Shown: in pieces, positions 46,336 through 58,911 of the stretch
How positions within the stretch are numbered: position 1 is the first letter of the stretch
Layout: each line of letters opens with the position of its first letter
Source of the DNA: Aphrophora alni
Taxonomy: Eukaryota > Arthropoda > Insecta > Hemiptera > Aphrophoridae
DNA: 64,000 nt
Reading direction: 5' to 3'
Assembly: GCA_963513935.1 (NCBI GenBank)
Contig: OY740772.1
Location: 103,373,340-103,437,339, forward strand
The notes under the pieces: generated by a model
What the model saw: only the letters and a program-made list of their open reading frames with translations
Databases searched by the model: none
What the model was told of the DNA's origin: nothing
Made by a program: the position numbers and the translations under genes

Positions 46336-47984
46336 GTTTTCAATCTCAAAATCAGGAAACTTTGATCAGCTTCATTAGAAAATTTCTAATGATTTGCTAC
46401 ATCTTCGCAAGGGCTCTTTTAGTTTTAAGTCACTTTTTTAAAAATAGAATTAGATTTTTGGTTTCTGAGACCAAAAGTGAAGAAGACTTTTAAATTGAAG
46501 AAGACGCTGCTCTGATACGAAAAATATGGTGAGTATTCAAATAATTATGTTTTTGTTTCGCATTATGTGAGTTTGTGAGTATGTGTGTTTCCTTTGGTTG
46601 GTATTATCGCAATCAAAGTTGATAGGTCGTTGGTTCGCTGTGGTGAGATTAAATAGATCAAGCCACAGTTACCCGCTTATATCTTCTCTATTGTGATGGT
46701 TTCAGATCATATTAGCCTCATGGGCGAAAGTTTGAATGTGTGTGAATGTAAGGCATTTTTTTATTTGTCAGAATAAAATTAATCTTTCATCTTTATTGTC
46801 AAATAGGTTTTCTTTGAATTGTTTTACTTGAAAACAGTTAATCATTCATTGAAGTGAGGTACCTTCATAGATTTGGAGGATTTTGTAATTGGAGAAATTC
46901 ACAAACTCAGAGGACTTCATAGACTCGAAGAACAGAGGGGGGCCAGATGATAATAGGTAAATAAATACGTTTTAGGATATGTCATTGAATTAAAATACTT
47001 TGCATGTTTTTATAAAACATGACCAAAAAAAAATGGAGTGAAACCAAAATGGATTAAGCCGAAATGGTATGTTTAAATGTAAAACTATTTATGTCTTGTC
47101 TTGTGTCTATAAGATTCTGAAAAAAATATACAGCGTTTTAAAGAAATGACATCACGATAAAATAATTTTCAGTTCTCAAAATTGGCAATTTGGAGATTAT
47201 TCACATCAGAATTTTTTGCACTTCAATTTTTTTAAATTTTTGAAGCTCTTTTTGCTCTTTGGTCAACTTTCCATTTTCATATATTTTTTACTAATTCTAC
47301 AAACCTGTAAACAAACTTATGATTAAAATTGTTCTAGATGACAATGATTTTAGTTCAAACGACATACCCACAATGATTTCAATCACTTTTAGTATAGTGA
47401 AAATGAAACCTTTAGAAGTTTTATTGAAAATGAAGCCAAACACTTTCAGCACAGATTATAAAAATAATCAACCACTTTGGTGTGATTTTACAAGCTGTCA
47501 TATCCTAAGCATCTTATTTTAGTGAGTATGGTCTTGGGAATCCCAAGGGAACCTTGTTGGATCTATAACTTTATTCATGTAGTCTTAGATCAGATCCTTT
47601 TGTTTATATTTCCTATCAGGTTTCTCTTTAACTCTAGTTCTTTTCTGAGTTATATGCGATCTGTCTATCGTTACTCCATCCCTGATAATCTCGAAGTTAT
47701 TGCGACTGGAAATATGTCACAAAATTATCTCACATCCACTGTTAATGTGTACAGCACCATAAAATGTAGTTCTACATCAAAGTTAGATTACGAGGCTATT
47801 ATTTCTGTTAATCCTTATTGACTATTCATCAGCCGATATGAACGTTAGTAGTTTTATGTCAACTGTTATTTTATTTAGTGAGTAGTATTTTCTGATATAA
47901 GAGAACGATTTTTGTAAAAAAAAAGGAAAGATTATTACATTTATATGTAGGTTAGAGTTTAATACGGCACGTAGCCTATTATAA
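46336..47984. other. AT-rich stretch, nothing certain
   Basis: A donor-like AATATG|GTGAGTAT at about 46528 and AATAG|GTAAAT at about 46958 occur, but no frames support exons. Frames 47319-47522 and 47522-47821 lack motifs. Confidence 0.35.
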
Positions 47985-48105
47985 TGAAATTTTGTATGGA
48001 TAGGAGACACAAGCTTACCTTGAAAAGTGGTTTTTAGTACTACCTCATAGTACACAATAGAAAAACGCACAATAAAACACTAAAGTTCTGAAATATTTTG
48101 TAAAC
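47985..48105 (-). repeat. Truncated relative of the 21.6-kb hairpin MITE
   Basis: TTTTGTATGGATAGGAGACA, CTTACCTTG.AAGTGGTTTT, AGTACTACCT and TAGTACACAATAGAAAAA match the reverse complement of the 21628-21783 element. The other arm is missing. Confidence 0.6.
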
Positions 48106-48194
48106 ACTGCTCATTTTCTCAATCAGTAGAAATATAAAAAGAAGACTAAATTGTTATAATTTGGTTGCAGAGGATCCTACAATCTTTTTACCTT

Positions 48195-48300
48195 AGTCTT
48201 CTTTTTATATTCTCTTGACCAACTCTTTTCCAACTCTGACCTATTAAAGTATTCGAAGGCTAGGAGTCTTTATTTTATCTCCTTATCTTCTTTCTTTTTT
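48195..48300 (+). repeat. Dispersed ~100-bp repeat family (copy c)
   Basis: TTGACCAACTCTTTTCCAAC, CTGACCTATTA, TATTCGAAGGCTAGGAGTCT and TTATTTTATC parallel the copy at 5.6 kb. It is preceded by an inverted pair AAAAAGAAGACTAA / TTAGTCTTCTTTTT at 48136-48212. Confidence 0.5.
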
Positions 48301-48879
48301 GTAACTTGATAATGATAAGAAGTTTTAACCCTGGAGTGGTACCCTTCCTAATAGGACTGTTGTTGTAATAATGTATCTATTCGTAATTTATACTATTCTG
48401 GGTGACAAAAAATTCAACTCTAAAAATTAGTATTTTATTTATTTAATTATTAGGTATAAAAATACAATACAGCTGGCAAAAAAATTTACTTTAAATTTAA
48501 AATAACATTGCTTAACACATACTTTAATTTGAGATAGTTAAAAAAAATTGTCCATCAAAATTTAATGGAAAATACTGATTCATGTCTATTATTATAATAC
48601 AGAGTGTTTGAAAAAGACCTTCCTACTTTTATGTATAAATTTAATGGTGAAATTAATAAACAAATACATCGAGTACATACAATGAAAGAGAATACCTTAA
48701 AGTTTTTTTTTAATGTTAGTAAACTTCAATGTGTGATTCATTTGTTGCCCTACACATGTCAAGATGATATTCCACTTCTCGCCAGGTTTCACTAACAGCA
48801 CGTGTAACTGCCTCAACCGCTGCGATGTTTCTTTTCCGTAAATGTTTGAGATCTGGATGGGCCTTTTACAATAATCACC

Positions 48880-51578
48880 TTCATTTGCAAACGACTCCTC
48901 CTCTGTGTTCTAACCAAAACGACTGGTCACATTTTAGACAGTAGTTTTTTCATAATGGGACATTTTACATGTTGTTCTTTTCTGGCTGGAGCTTGCTCTT
49001 TGTTTTGACCAAGTAGCCTACTCCCCTAATGATGGTTTGTATGAGTCATGGCAGTGTTGTGATTTTTAGATCCGTTTCTTGCCATGGAGTTACAAGGTCT
49101 CGATATTGGTCTTTATATACACTTATCGGGAAATTGCACTTTCACCCTTAGTTGTCCAGATTCAATTCATGATGCTGTAACTATTAATAGCTACTGTAAT
49201 CACTGTTCAGTAAAAAAATGCAAATAGGTCATTGTTTTGTTTTTCTTGAGCAGAACATAACACTGCTCATTTCATCAATAGAATCAACCTCTCCTTTTGT
49301 CTGATGGTAATGTTCAACGATGACAGGTTTTTTGGTACTCGGTGACAAATTTTTGTCTTGGTCTATAGTGGATCTAATGCACACGACATTGTTTTTCTTT
49401 GATTTATATGAAACCAGTGTTATAGGTCCACTAAAGAAAAACTTATTATCTTCTTTAGCTCTTCCCTTATGGGTAATCATACAAGTTGGGAGTTCTGGCT
49501 TGTTTTCATGCATAGTTGTTTGCCTTTAGCTAAGCTAGCGGCCTGAGGGATACTGGAAAACTAATTACCCATTGTTATGTTTCTGTCAGTATCTTCAGAT
49601 GATGTTTTTGGCAGAGGTTCTTATAGTGTTGTTGGAAGTTCTTCAGTCCATTTGTAGCTATTCTTCCCTTTTACAACTTTTATAGTCCTAGGTGTTTGAG
49701 ATCCAGTTGTTTTGTCAAAAGTTTCTTGATTATAAGTAGATGTTGATGGTTATCTGAAATGTAATAATTAAATGAAAAGGGGTTTGAAAAATTAATTTTA
49801 TTTTGTAAAAGAAATGAAGTTATTTATTTACTGAATTTAAAATTGCTCGATTTTTAAATTAAAAAAAAAAGCTTTCGCTTACCAATTTAGAAAAAGTGAA
49901 GTTAATTATTTAAATCTCAGGGTGTAAGTTCCTTTTTAAGTGTACTACAGTGAATTATCTGGTTAAATGAAGAACTCTTATTTATCCTGAAACTTGACAT
50001 GTATATTAAACAGTAAAATATCAGTACATTGATATCATTAATAAAACAAATCATATAGATCACTTATATTACACATCGTAATCTCAAATATTATTATTTA
50101 CTTTTAAGAAGGTTTAAATTTTAAAAATCTTGAATTTACTCTAAGTTGCAACTGGAAAATCATTTATAAAACAAAAGAGCTTGAAAATATCTGTTTTCTA
50201 ATATTGAATTTACTTTATTTAAAAAAGAGAAATATGTCAGTAGACATTTATTGATCATTTATATGAAAAAAATATGATTACTTAGAAATATTAAAATTAT
50301 AAAAATTAAAGCATCAAACATAATAAATTTTGTACAATAAACATATTACATTCTGTGTGTTGAATAACACGTTTTTTACCAGTCCTTTAGCGAGTTAATG
50401 TTCACTTATGGTCCATGTATCGTCGACTCCGATGAGAACTCTGTCATTCTTAGCACGTGATAATTCACCCGTAGGAATCATCTCAACCGTATTTCGCGAA
50501 CGTTCACCAATTTCGTTTAAAGTTTATGTTTAGAATGTTTGTTAATTTTATAGTTCATTAAACACTTCGAAATCGTTCACCATTTCATCATATTTAGATT
50601 CACATGCCTAATTGTCTATTATGTGAAATACGATCGATAATTGTCTTTGTTTCTTACTACGCGATTCATAATGGCTCCTTCTAAGATTCTTTAACACTTT
50701 AAAATACAACTCTCCTCTCCAAATACTAACTGAGACTCTTAACAAGATTGTTAATTATATACTTTACATTTTTAACAGTTCTGTATACAAAAATTACTAC
50801 ATCTCATTCTGCCAACTCTCTCCACAAGACTCATTTAAAAACACCCTTACTCTCCAAAGCTCCTTACTAGACTGACTTGACCGCATGGTGAAAAGTTCAT
50901 TTCCTATCCTGCTATCTGATTCTTGCAACGTATACTAAAACTGTCTAGCACTGCACTGCATTTCACATTGACAACACTTTGTCTATATTTTTAACAAAAC
51001 ATTACCTAATTTATTATTACTAATTATGACTAATATTTTATACATTATTTATTTATTCAATTTTGGAAATCTATATGTTAATTTAATATTCCCTTATTTT
51101 AATAGGTGCAATTATTCATGCTTTTGACTTATATTTCCCCCTCCCAATTTAACTCTAGACGTTTCCCGGTTACTTTATTTCAAATTAAGTTAACTCTTTT
51201 TAGGTATTACAGAAATGTTTGTTTCACTGTTGTTGGATAAACAAGAAGACTTAGAACTGAAATTCATCTGCCCACTAAACCATCAGTATCAGTTGAATCA
51301 ATAAATTATCAATGTTTTGATGTAGAATAGCCCATTTGCACGGATGTAGAAGCAACTGGAAAGTCCATTTGAGTTAATATTACAGATAGTTTTCTTTTGA
51401 CTGGAAAATGTGCAGATTCATCCTGTGACTGATAACTCTTCAGTCGATTGTTCATAATCATCAGATCCAGAGTCCAATCATATATGGCTTCTCTGTCACC
51501 ATCTAAATTTCCAACATCGGAATCATCATTTATGTCTATAAGTCTGTCTATTTCTGATGATTGTAAAGCCATTTTCAC
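48880..51578 (-). pseudogene. piggyBac transposase fossil in pieces
   Basis: Minus strand, in order. 51578-51309: an acidic start MKMALQSSEIDRLIDINDDS, as in piggyBac N-termini. About 49700-49600: KGKNSYKWTEELPTTL, the W.....P linker. 49513-49229: ITLVSYKSKKNNVVCIRSTI, then KPVIVEHYHQTKGEVDSIDE, the late catalytic region with the KGxVDxxD block holding the last aspartate. About 48960-48890: YCLKCDQSFWLEHRGGVVC, part of the C-terminal cysteine-rich domain. The central catalytic part between the linker and the late block is missing, and unrelated A/T-rich sequence (about 49.8-51.3 kb) separates the start from the rest. Not functional. Confidence 0.75.
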
Positions 51579-53214
51579 AAATTATTTAAAAGATAAAATA
51601 AAAACACTAAGATAGTATGAGAAAAAATATTTACAAACTTAACTTAATATTTAGGACACTATTTACAACAATTATATAAAAAACATTCACCAAGTTCTAA
51701 TAAATAAATAAAAATATAAATTGCAGTACTTCAGATAAAACTGACACTAATTGTATCTATTTGTAAAACTGAATTGTCCAAAACAAATATTGATCACTCT
51801 CTGAATGTAGCAACAGATGTATTGACCTTAGGAAGAGGAGTGAGATAGATTGATTGGTAGAGTCGCTTCAAAAACCTATTTGCATTACTGTATCTAAAAA
51901 CAAACTTGCATTTGTAAAAATGATAATTTTTTACAAATTTTAACATTATATGTATATATATATATATATTTATTTTTTTGTTCCAGATCCAGAGTTATCC
52001 TGGAACAAGGTGTTGTAAAGGATTTTAAGATGGAAGTAATTATTAAAATGTAAGTTAACTATGAATTTATTATTTTGTTCAATTATAAAAACAATTGTGA
52101 CTAAAAATATACAAAACTCTTTTTAAAAGGTGAACTAATGATAAACGTAACTCCTTAGAGCAGAAATGGGAAAGAAAATTAATTTTTTCAGTTCATTTTA
52201 CTTCAAGTTTCAATTGGTCCTGCTACTAGACGTTGAAGAGTTCTGTATGTCCGTCTGATGGTTTGGCTTTCATATTGTAAGAAATAACTGACAGTAGATA
52301 ATTTGATAATTGATTATACAGCTGTGAGTTATAGAAACATCCAAATTTGACTAATTTTGTGTATAATTAATGTTTGTAAATTGTTGTTCTACTGAAATAT
52401 GTTGTTAAATCAACTTATCAGTTTTCTTTAGTTACTTCTTTGAAGAAGAATCCAATTTTTCATTTCTTTGTTACTATAGTTTGTACTGTCATTATAAATC
52501 ATTCTATTTCGTTGGTCAAAATTATCATTCTTCTTTCTTCTTCATTTGGCATTTTTTTTTTGTCAAATTTGAAGACAAAAAAATAAAAAGTCATTTCGCA
52601 ATAGAAGAACAATTTAATATTTATTGTACGTTGTAAAGGAAAATATAAAAGTTTTTTTTTTCATATCAGTTTTTGTAGTTTTTCAAATAGTTTGTAGAAA
52701 TATATCAATTTGTTTTATTTTTTGCTTTATAGACAATCTTGTGTGCATCTTTAACCTATGTCCTTCCTATACCTTCATATCCTCAATCCTTATACACAAG
52801 CTATAGCTGGACACCTAACTGGCCCTCTGTAAGTATTAGTAGAAAACTTTATGAGTTTAATAAAGAATAATTTTTGTTTTCGTGTTTCAAGTCAAAACCA
52901 TTGTGGTCACCATCATCTATTTATAATAATATAGGGTGTTTCATTATACAAGGTGATTTAAAGTTCTCTATAGACAAAATTTGTTAACTATTTTTGTTAA
53001 ATATTGAGTTCACATTTTGTATACAGTTTTAATCCTGATGACATAAAACTACATAAAATTAAAATTTGTACAAAACTAAAACAAAATGATGTCCATTTAA
53101 AATTTAGATGTTAAATATCTATAAAACAGTTGATTTTACACAAAACTTACAAGAGGTATTTTAGTTCGGCCTAAACTACATGAGAATATCTTTGTGTAAA
53201 TCTAAGTTAAAAGA
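51579..53214 (+). other. AT-rich stretch with one possible small exon
   Basis: TTTTTTTGTTCCAG at about 51985 precedes ATCCAGAGTTATCCTGGAAC and continues to AAAATG|TAAGT or an earlier site. A TA tract lies at about 51950-51968. Frame 52624-52806 has no motif. Confidence 0.35.
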
Positions 53215-53710
53215 TAACCATGATATTGGTAAAATGGTTTTTCTGATCCTGGACTCCAGTCAATCAAGCTTCTGACATTCCAGTAGAGTTACACTGTTCA
53301 GTGAGGTCTTTAAATGACTGTCCAGTATTCGGCATACAAGGACACTTCTCCAATCATCTTTGATTCGATATCATGGTAATGGATTCCTCTGAAAGGTAGT
53401 CTTTAAGACGGTAGAGTTGTGTAGAAATGCGGTCATTTCCAGTAAGATAGAACAACGCCACAGATTGTCTCCTGGGTTCGTACTTGTTCCTTTCCCACTT
53501 AAGAGCTATGTTTTCCCAGACATTATTTGAAATTTTCTTCTGTTATTTTACCTCCTGATTATAATTTTTGCAGTTTTTATGACAGGTAAATTGTTCAGCT
53601 GTAGAAGAGATGTGTCTCACTTTGTTAATCTATCAGCCACATTGTTCCCTAATATTCCAACTTGTGAGAGAATCCATTGTAATATAATGCACTTATTGTG
53701 GGATGACATA
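53215..53710 (-). pseudogene. I-type LINE fragment: end of RNase H and C-terminal knuckle region
   Basis: Minus strand: IILQWILSQVGILGNNVADR (about 53695-53635) is the LQWIPSHxGIxGNExADxLA signature of LINE RNase H. Further on VWENIALKWERNKYEPRRQS, then VALFYLTGNDRISTQLYRLK (about 53450-53390), match the A.xFRLxTGHDxLxxHLxRL segment before the terminal zinc knuckle, which is present as ...KCPCMPNTGQSF. Stops interrupt it. It differs from the two LINEs at 38-45 kb, so a third family is represented. Confidence 0.7.
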
Positions 53711-53759
53711 TACCAGCACTGTTATTCATTAAACATCACCTAGGTGAGACGTACAGGTT

Positions 53760-53937
53760 AAGGCGTACTGCGGATGCGAGTAACTTTGTCCCCCAAAAAT
53801 AGACACCGATCGGGAACAAACAAAAATTTCTTAAGGTTTCTGTAGTCTCTTTCTGCCTCAGCACCGGTCACGATTGCCTTGCTTTTCACTTTAAACGAAT
53901 AAAGACCACTTCATCGGAAGAATATACAATCTGCCAT
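53760..53937 (-). pseudogene. Short unidentified coding fragment
   Basis: Minus strand from an ATG at 53937: MADCIFFR, a stop, then SGLYSFKVKSKAIVTGAEAE and RDYRNLKKFLFVPDRCLFLG DKVTRIRSTP to a stop near 53760. Composition is clearly protein-like and GC content rises compared with the flanks. I do not recognise the family. It could be a processed pseudogene piece or the end of another element's ORF. Confidence 0.4.
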
Positions 53938-54764
53938 AATATAATACACTAGTGGACAAGGGAGCATCGCTACATTGGCAAAGACTCAATGTCTACAATA
54001 AGGAAGGAGAAGAACCTATGTCAATTCTATTGCAACAATTGGACGCCAGGTAGCTGATGGGACAGAGCTCAAGCTTGCTATATGCAACTATATAATACAC
54101 TTTTTGGAGAGTTCATATCATTTATTGGATGTATTTATGGTTTTTGTACTGTATGATTATGTTACAGCTTGTACTGTGGATTTGGAATCTTTCAATGTTT
54201 ATGTAATAGTTCATTAGTTACAAGAGCACTTGATATGGCTTTCATCTCCACATCAAGATTGATCTGTACATGTCCATTCCTAAAAATTAATACCTAGTAA
54301 TTAAATTAGAATATACAAGAGCTTTTCTAGGGTCTAAGGTTTTGGAAGCTTCAAAAAAATTAATAGACAATCCAACCCATCTTCCACTTTTCACTGTACC
54401 CTATTAAATTACCTAGAATTAGATATCTTAGCATTTTTAATTTATGTACAATTAATGTCGAAGATACTTTTTGTATTAGAAAATGCTTTTTTACCGTACA
54501 AAGCCTAACAGATATTCCAAGAATTCTCCCTCCTTCCACTTTAAAATCCATTTCTTATCTCCATAAATTCCTATGGGTTTCCCCCTTTTAGTATAGTCAC
54601 TTGAATAGTAAAATACACATTTTTTAATGAAAAAATACACAAGTCATAGAAAAGGTAAATTATTGTTATAAACTGAATATATTTCTTTTTGTATTCATTT
54701 CATTTTATGTCGACAGTTAGCAAAATACTTCGACTTTATAATGTGGTAATTAATATTTTCAGAA

Positions 54765-54998
54765 TTAAGAGCCAAAAAAAAGTGATACTCTATCTAATCT
54801 ATGTTCACTTTTAAAAGGAATGGTTACCCTTTTATTATATTTTGTAGGTTTTATTTTTAACCTTAAGTTTTGCAAATTTTTTTGCAGAGTGTACATCCAT
54901 GTCTTGGAAAAAGATGTTGCCATACTTGTCCAATGTATCTGCAAGGACCAAGCAATAAACAGTCCACCAATAATAATCAAACAATTTATCGTAGTCAT
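54765..54998 (-). CDS. Copy-2 version of the signal-peptide ORF, read-through form
   Basis: Starts MTTINCLIIIGGLFIAWSLQ like copy 1, but four bases present in copy 1 (GTACCTAC against GTAC on the plus strand) are absent, so the frame passes the copy-1 stop and runs 77 codons: TLQKNLQNLRLKIKPTKYNK and on to VSLFFGS. The added part is basic. Either copy 2 shows the older ORF, or it simply reads through intron sequence after losing the GTAGGT donor context. Confidence 0.25.
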   Translation of the reverse strand: MTTINCLIIIGGLFIAWSLQIHWTSMATSFSKTWMYTLQKNLQNLRLKIKPTKYNKRVTIPFKSEHRLDRVSLFFGS

Positions 54999-55254
54999 TG
55001 TGTAATGCGCATTTAAAAAACTCCGAAAATTACAAGTAAACATTTACCGTTAATTTTATTAATGTAATACAAAATTTTAGCGAAGAAAAAACAAATTCTA
55101 TATTCATCTTAAATAATAAAAAAAAAAATTATGGTTGGATTAGAACAGACAAATTAACTTATTATTAGTACAGACCTTAACCCCTTATTGCTCCTATGTC
55201 ACTGATATAAGTAAAATGTGTATTCATTATAAAATATATGGTTTTTATTTGCAG

Positions 55255-55389
55255 GATACATACATGAAACAAACTGACCAGGTTAAAGAAAACAAATTCA
55301 CTCATGTCCACTAACAGGAGTGTTTAGACACAAACTTAAGATCAGCTGACGAGATGGCAAGGAAATGACAGATTTTATTGATTTAGACG
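55255..55389 (+). CDS. Exon-like block A, copy 2
   Basis: Same borders (acceptor TTTTATTTGCAG; donor ACG|GTAATAA) and the same MTDFIDLD start at 55365 as copy 1. Here a substitution creates an extra upstream ATG (GAGATGGCAAGG) whose four-codon frame stops at the TGA overlapping the main ATG. Confidence 0.35.
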
Positions 55390-56434
55390 GTAATAATTAT
55401 TTTAGTTTATATGTTTATTAACAAAATGTAACTCAGATAACATTTTAATTAAAATCTGCTATGATCTCATTGGAGTGTGTGCTAGTGTCACGAAATGATC
55501 ATGACAGATGTCATGACAAAGTAAAATAAACATCTCAAACAATGAACAAAAACTGCAATATGTAAGTAGAAACATGTTTTTAAGCAGGTCGTAAAACAAA
55601 ATGGAAATTCAAGTCTTACCTTAGAAAGGGGAAAAAACCAAATTTTTACCTGCTATTTATTTTTCGACCGCAGAAATTGAAAATTAAATGTACCAAATAC
55701 ACAGAAATCAATTATATAATGTCTAGGCAATTGTTTGTATAGAAGTAATTATCATTAGGCGGTAAGAATAATTGATCATGCGTAATGCAACAGTTTTCAA
55801 ATAGTTGTACTTTTCCTTGAAATAGCTGTATGGGATTTTTTTTGTCCCTCTCACCTAAAGATATTGCCACAAACAAAATTCAAATATTTAAAAAAGTAAG
55901 AGTTTAACAAGGGTAGTTCCTTTTCAGCCATCTTTAAATGAACTTAAAAATTACTATTGCAATTTGTAACAACCTATTTGTATGTGTATTTGGTAGTTGT
56001 CATTTTTAATTTTAACAGTGAAGATTACTAATTTTCATTTTAATGAAACAATTTTTTATGTTTATATTTATTTTTATAGTGATTGTATATTAAGCTGAAC
56101 TTACCTAATTACCATATATTCTAAAAAAATATCCAGAATTGTGTAATGTATTAAAGATAAAAATCATTTGTGTGATTTTTATCAACATTTGAAGAAATTT
56201 AAAGATTAGTAACACAATCCGATGCTGGAATTGATGCAAGCAAAAGAAAATTAGACCTATTTGAGAAACTGTGTGCTTTCAAAATTTGAGCTTTATTGTT
56301 AGGTGATAAATTAATTCCTAAGTAGATTTTGCTTATCTGTCACACATATTTCAAGTTTATTACAGGACTCGATAAATGAATGTAACTGCTGATATAAGGA
56401 AGATTCATTATAAAATATCTGTTTTTAGTTTCAG

Positions 56435-56558
56435 GATACACTACCAGCATTCATGAAACAAACTGACATAGATAGAGAAAAGCTATTTCACTCTTCTCCA
56501 ATACAAGAGTGTGTTTAGACACAAATTTACAACAATACTATGGATCGGGTGACATCTG
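56435..56558 (+). CDS. Exon-like block B, copy 2
   Basis: Acceptor, MDRVTS start and TCTG|GTAAGA donor are all unchanged relative to copy 1. Confidence 0.35.
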
Positions 56559-58195
56559 GTAAGAATACAGCTGATGATTGTATTTTACAAAAAAAAAAAA
56601 AAAAAATTCATTAAGTCTGGGCTTGGCTTGTAGCCATATTGGACACTGCGTTTGTTAGTTAGCTGCGAGTGAAGATGATTTCTAACGTAGAACATCTTCG
56701 TCATGGAAATATTGATATTAAACTATGAATTATTTATTGGTTTAATTTGCTTTGAACATATTACATATACTGAGTACTTCATTGGTCCTAGATGTGGGAG
56801 ACAATTTTTTCTATAATGTCGGGAATTTTTAGTCAGTTTACATGACTATTTTCAAAAATTCATATCAATATTTGAATGCACCTGAAATGTTGCATCATTT
56901 TGTTGTAGCCTAAACATTATTAGTAATACTATAACGAAAATAATTTTATTGTTGTGAATTTTGTTTTTGTGTTGCAAAAAAAGAATAATTTTACTATCTT
57001 TTCAAAAATATATAATTTGCAAATTTTTCAAAATTGTTGAAGCTAGGACAAAAAGTAAAAAAAAAAAAAAAAAAAATTACAGTTTGAAAACTTTTTTTCT
57101 CTAAGAGAATGTCATTTAATGCGATACAACTTTTGCACAAACAAAAAATAACAGAAAATAAGCCAAAACAACTAAATTGTGAGAGTTTAGCTGTAAACCT
57201 TAAACTGTAACTAGATCAGCTGTTTTTATAAGCTGAAGTGTTGTCAACATAGTAAAATCTAAAACATGAAATCATAGAGTGGAATTTCAGCTTTTCAATG
57301 TTAGGTATCTAGATTGAGACAATCAAATCTTTATTGTAGTGAAAAATACTTATAGTGTAACAGCTGTGTAACTGTGGCTTTTGTAACAGTGCCACCACAG
57401 GAAATAAACTAACAGTTGCCAGTTCTACAATTAAATTGAGTTAAATAATTATCTAAAACTAACAGCTTTTAAGAAAACTCTTATAGAAGAAAATAAAATA
57501 ACACATACAAATATTTATTTACTGGTAGCTTATTTCTGCTAATAAGGATATTACAAGCATTGTCTTTAATAATTTCAATTCTGTTTGTTGAAACACTTCA
57601 TACTTTTTGTGTATAAGGAATGTATTTTCTTCTAAGAAGGTTTTTGGAATGTATACAACCAGTTTATTACTTTTGCTAGTTAATTATGTCGAAAAATAAT
57701 ATTGAGACCTAGTAGACTGAATTTATTTATAGAATATGTAGATTATATTAGTATGTTTGTGTGACATTAGTACAATATTATATTCTTAGACAAAATTGCT
57801 TGCTTACGCAACATACAAAAACCATAATTTCAGTTCTAGTATGTTATCCTAACCTATATTTGTCTTTTTAAAATGGTTCACATTTTTCTCCATGTATTTT
57901 AAATGGGATTTTTTTCGAACTTTTAAACAAAGTGCGAATATTTCTATTCAATTTATGGAAAAGCAATTTGTTTCCTCTATCCCACAATGTAGAAATTTTG
58001 AAATGAATGATCGATTGTGAATCTAGGTTTAACCGTGCTTCACAATTTGTAAATGCTTAGGAAATTTCATAAAATATTTTTAATGTATAATCGAAATCTA
58101 GTACCTACGATCTTTAGTAAAAATAATTTGTTATAAGGTTTACTTCTGTTAAAATCTTTGTTATTAATTGTGTTTATATATATTTTTTTCTAGAG

Positions 58196-58434
58196 CATTT
58201 ATAAACCAACTACATTCATCTATAAACCAACTATATTCATCTATAAACCAACTTTATTCATCTATAAACCAACTATATTCATCTATAAACCAACTTTATT
58301 CATCTATAAACCAACTATATTCATCTATAAACCAACTATATTCATCTATAAACCATCTCTACCCATCTTTAAACCAATTCTACACATCTCATCACCAGCA
58401 TCGATTGCAGTCAGCGTCTTTGTCTCATGAATGA
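58196..58434 (+). CDS. Minisatellite exon coding for SINQLYS heptads, copy 2
   Basis: Nine 21-bp units instead of eleven. Frame, divergent last two units, tail HHQHRLQSASLSHE and terminal TGA are kept. Loss or gain of whole 21-bp units leaves the frame intact. Confidence 0.4.
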
Positions 58435-58458
58435 GGTATGTTTGACTTCCACTATTCA

Positions 58459-58911
58459 GCTGTTTTTCTAGATACAAGGTGTTATCAGAAAGTTCCCGAA
58501 CTCTACTTATCACAGCTGTTGGACATGACTGTACAAGTCGGTGTAGCAGTGTCCATTTTCGTAATACTTAATGATTCAATGTGCCAAGTTTTGTTGGATA
58601 TTTTCATGCCTGGAAAGTGTGACAAAAATCCTTTTCCTGGAGGCTATCAAGCACTTCCTGCAGCTTTTTCTGAATGTCTTATAAAGTGTCAAAACGGTGA
58701 CCTTTCATGTGAATTTTACTTTCTGGAATAGAGCAAAGCCACAGGAGGCTAAATCTGGTCAACATGGAGGGTGTGGAATGGCAACCATATTATTTTTGGT
58801 CAAAAACTTTATTGATTTTATTGAAGTTGTGATGCAACAGCCAGCCATGGTATTTCCACAATTTTGGCCTTTATTGTCGCATATTTTCTCTCAGCCATCT
58901 CTGAAAAAAAT
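58459..58911 (-). pseudogene. mariner-like transposase remnant, copy 2
   Basis: Same fossil as in copy 1, with further decay: the KRPKLW segment now has a stop before it, and the position of the second catalytic aspartate reads N (HHNFNK). Confidence 0.8.
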
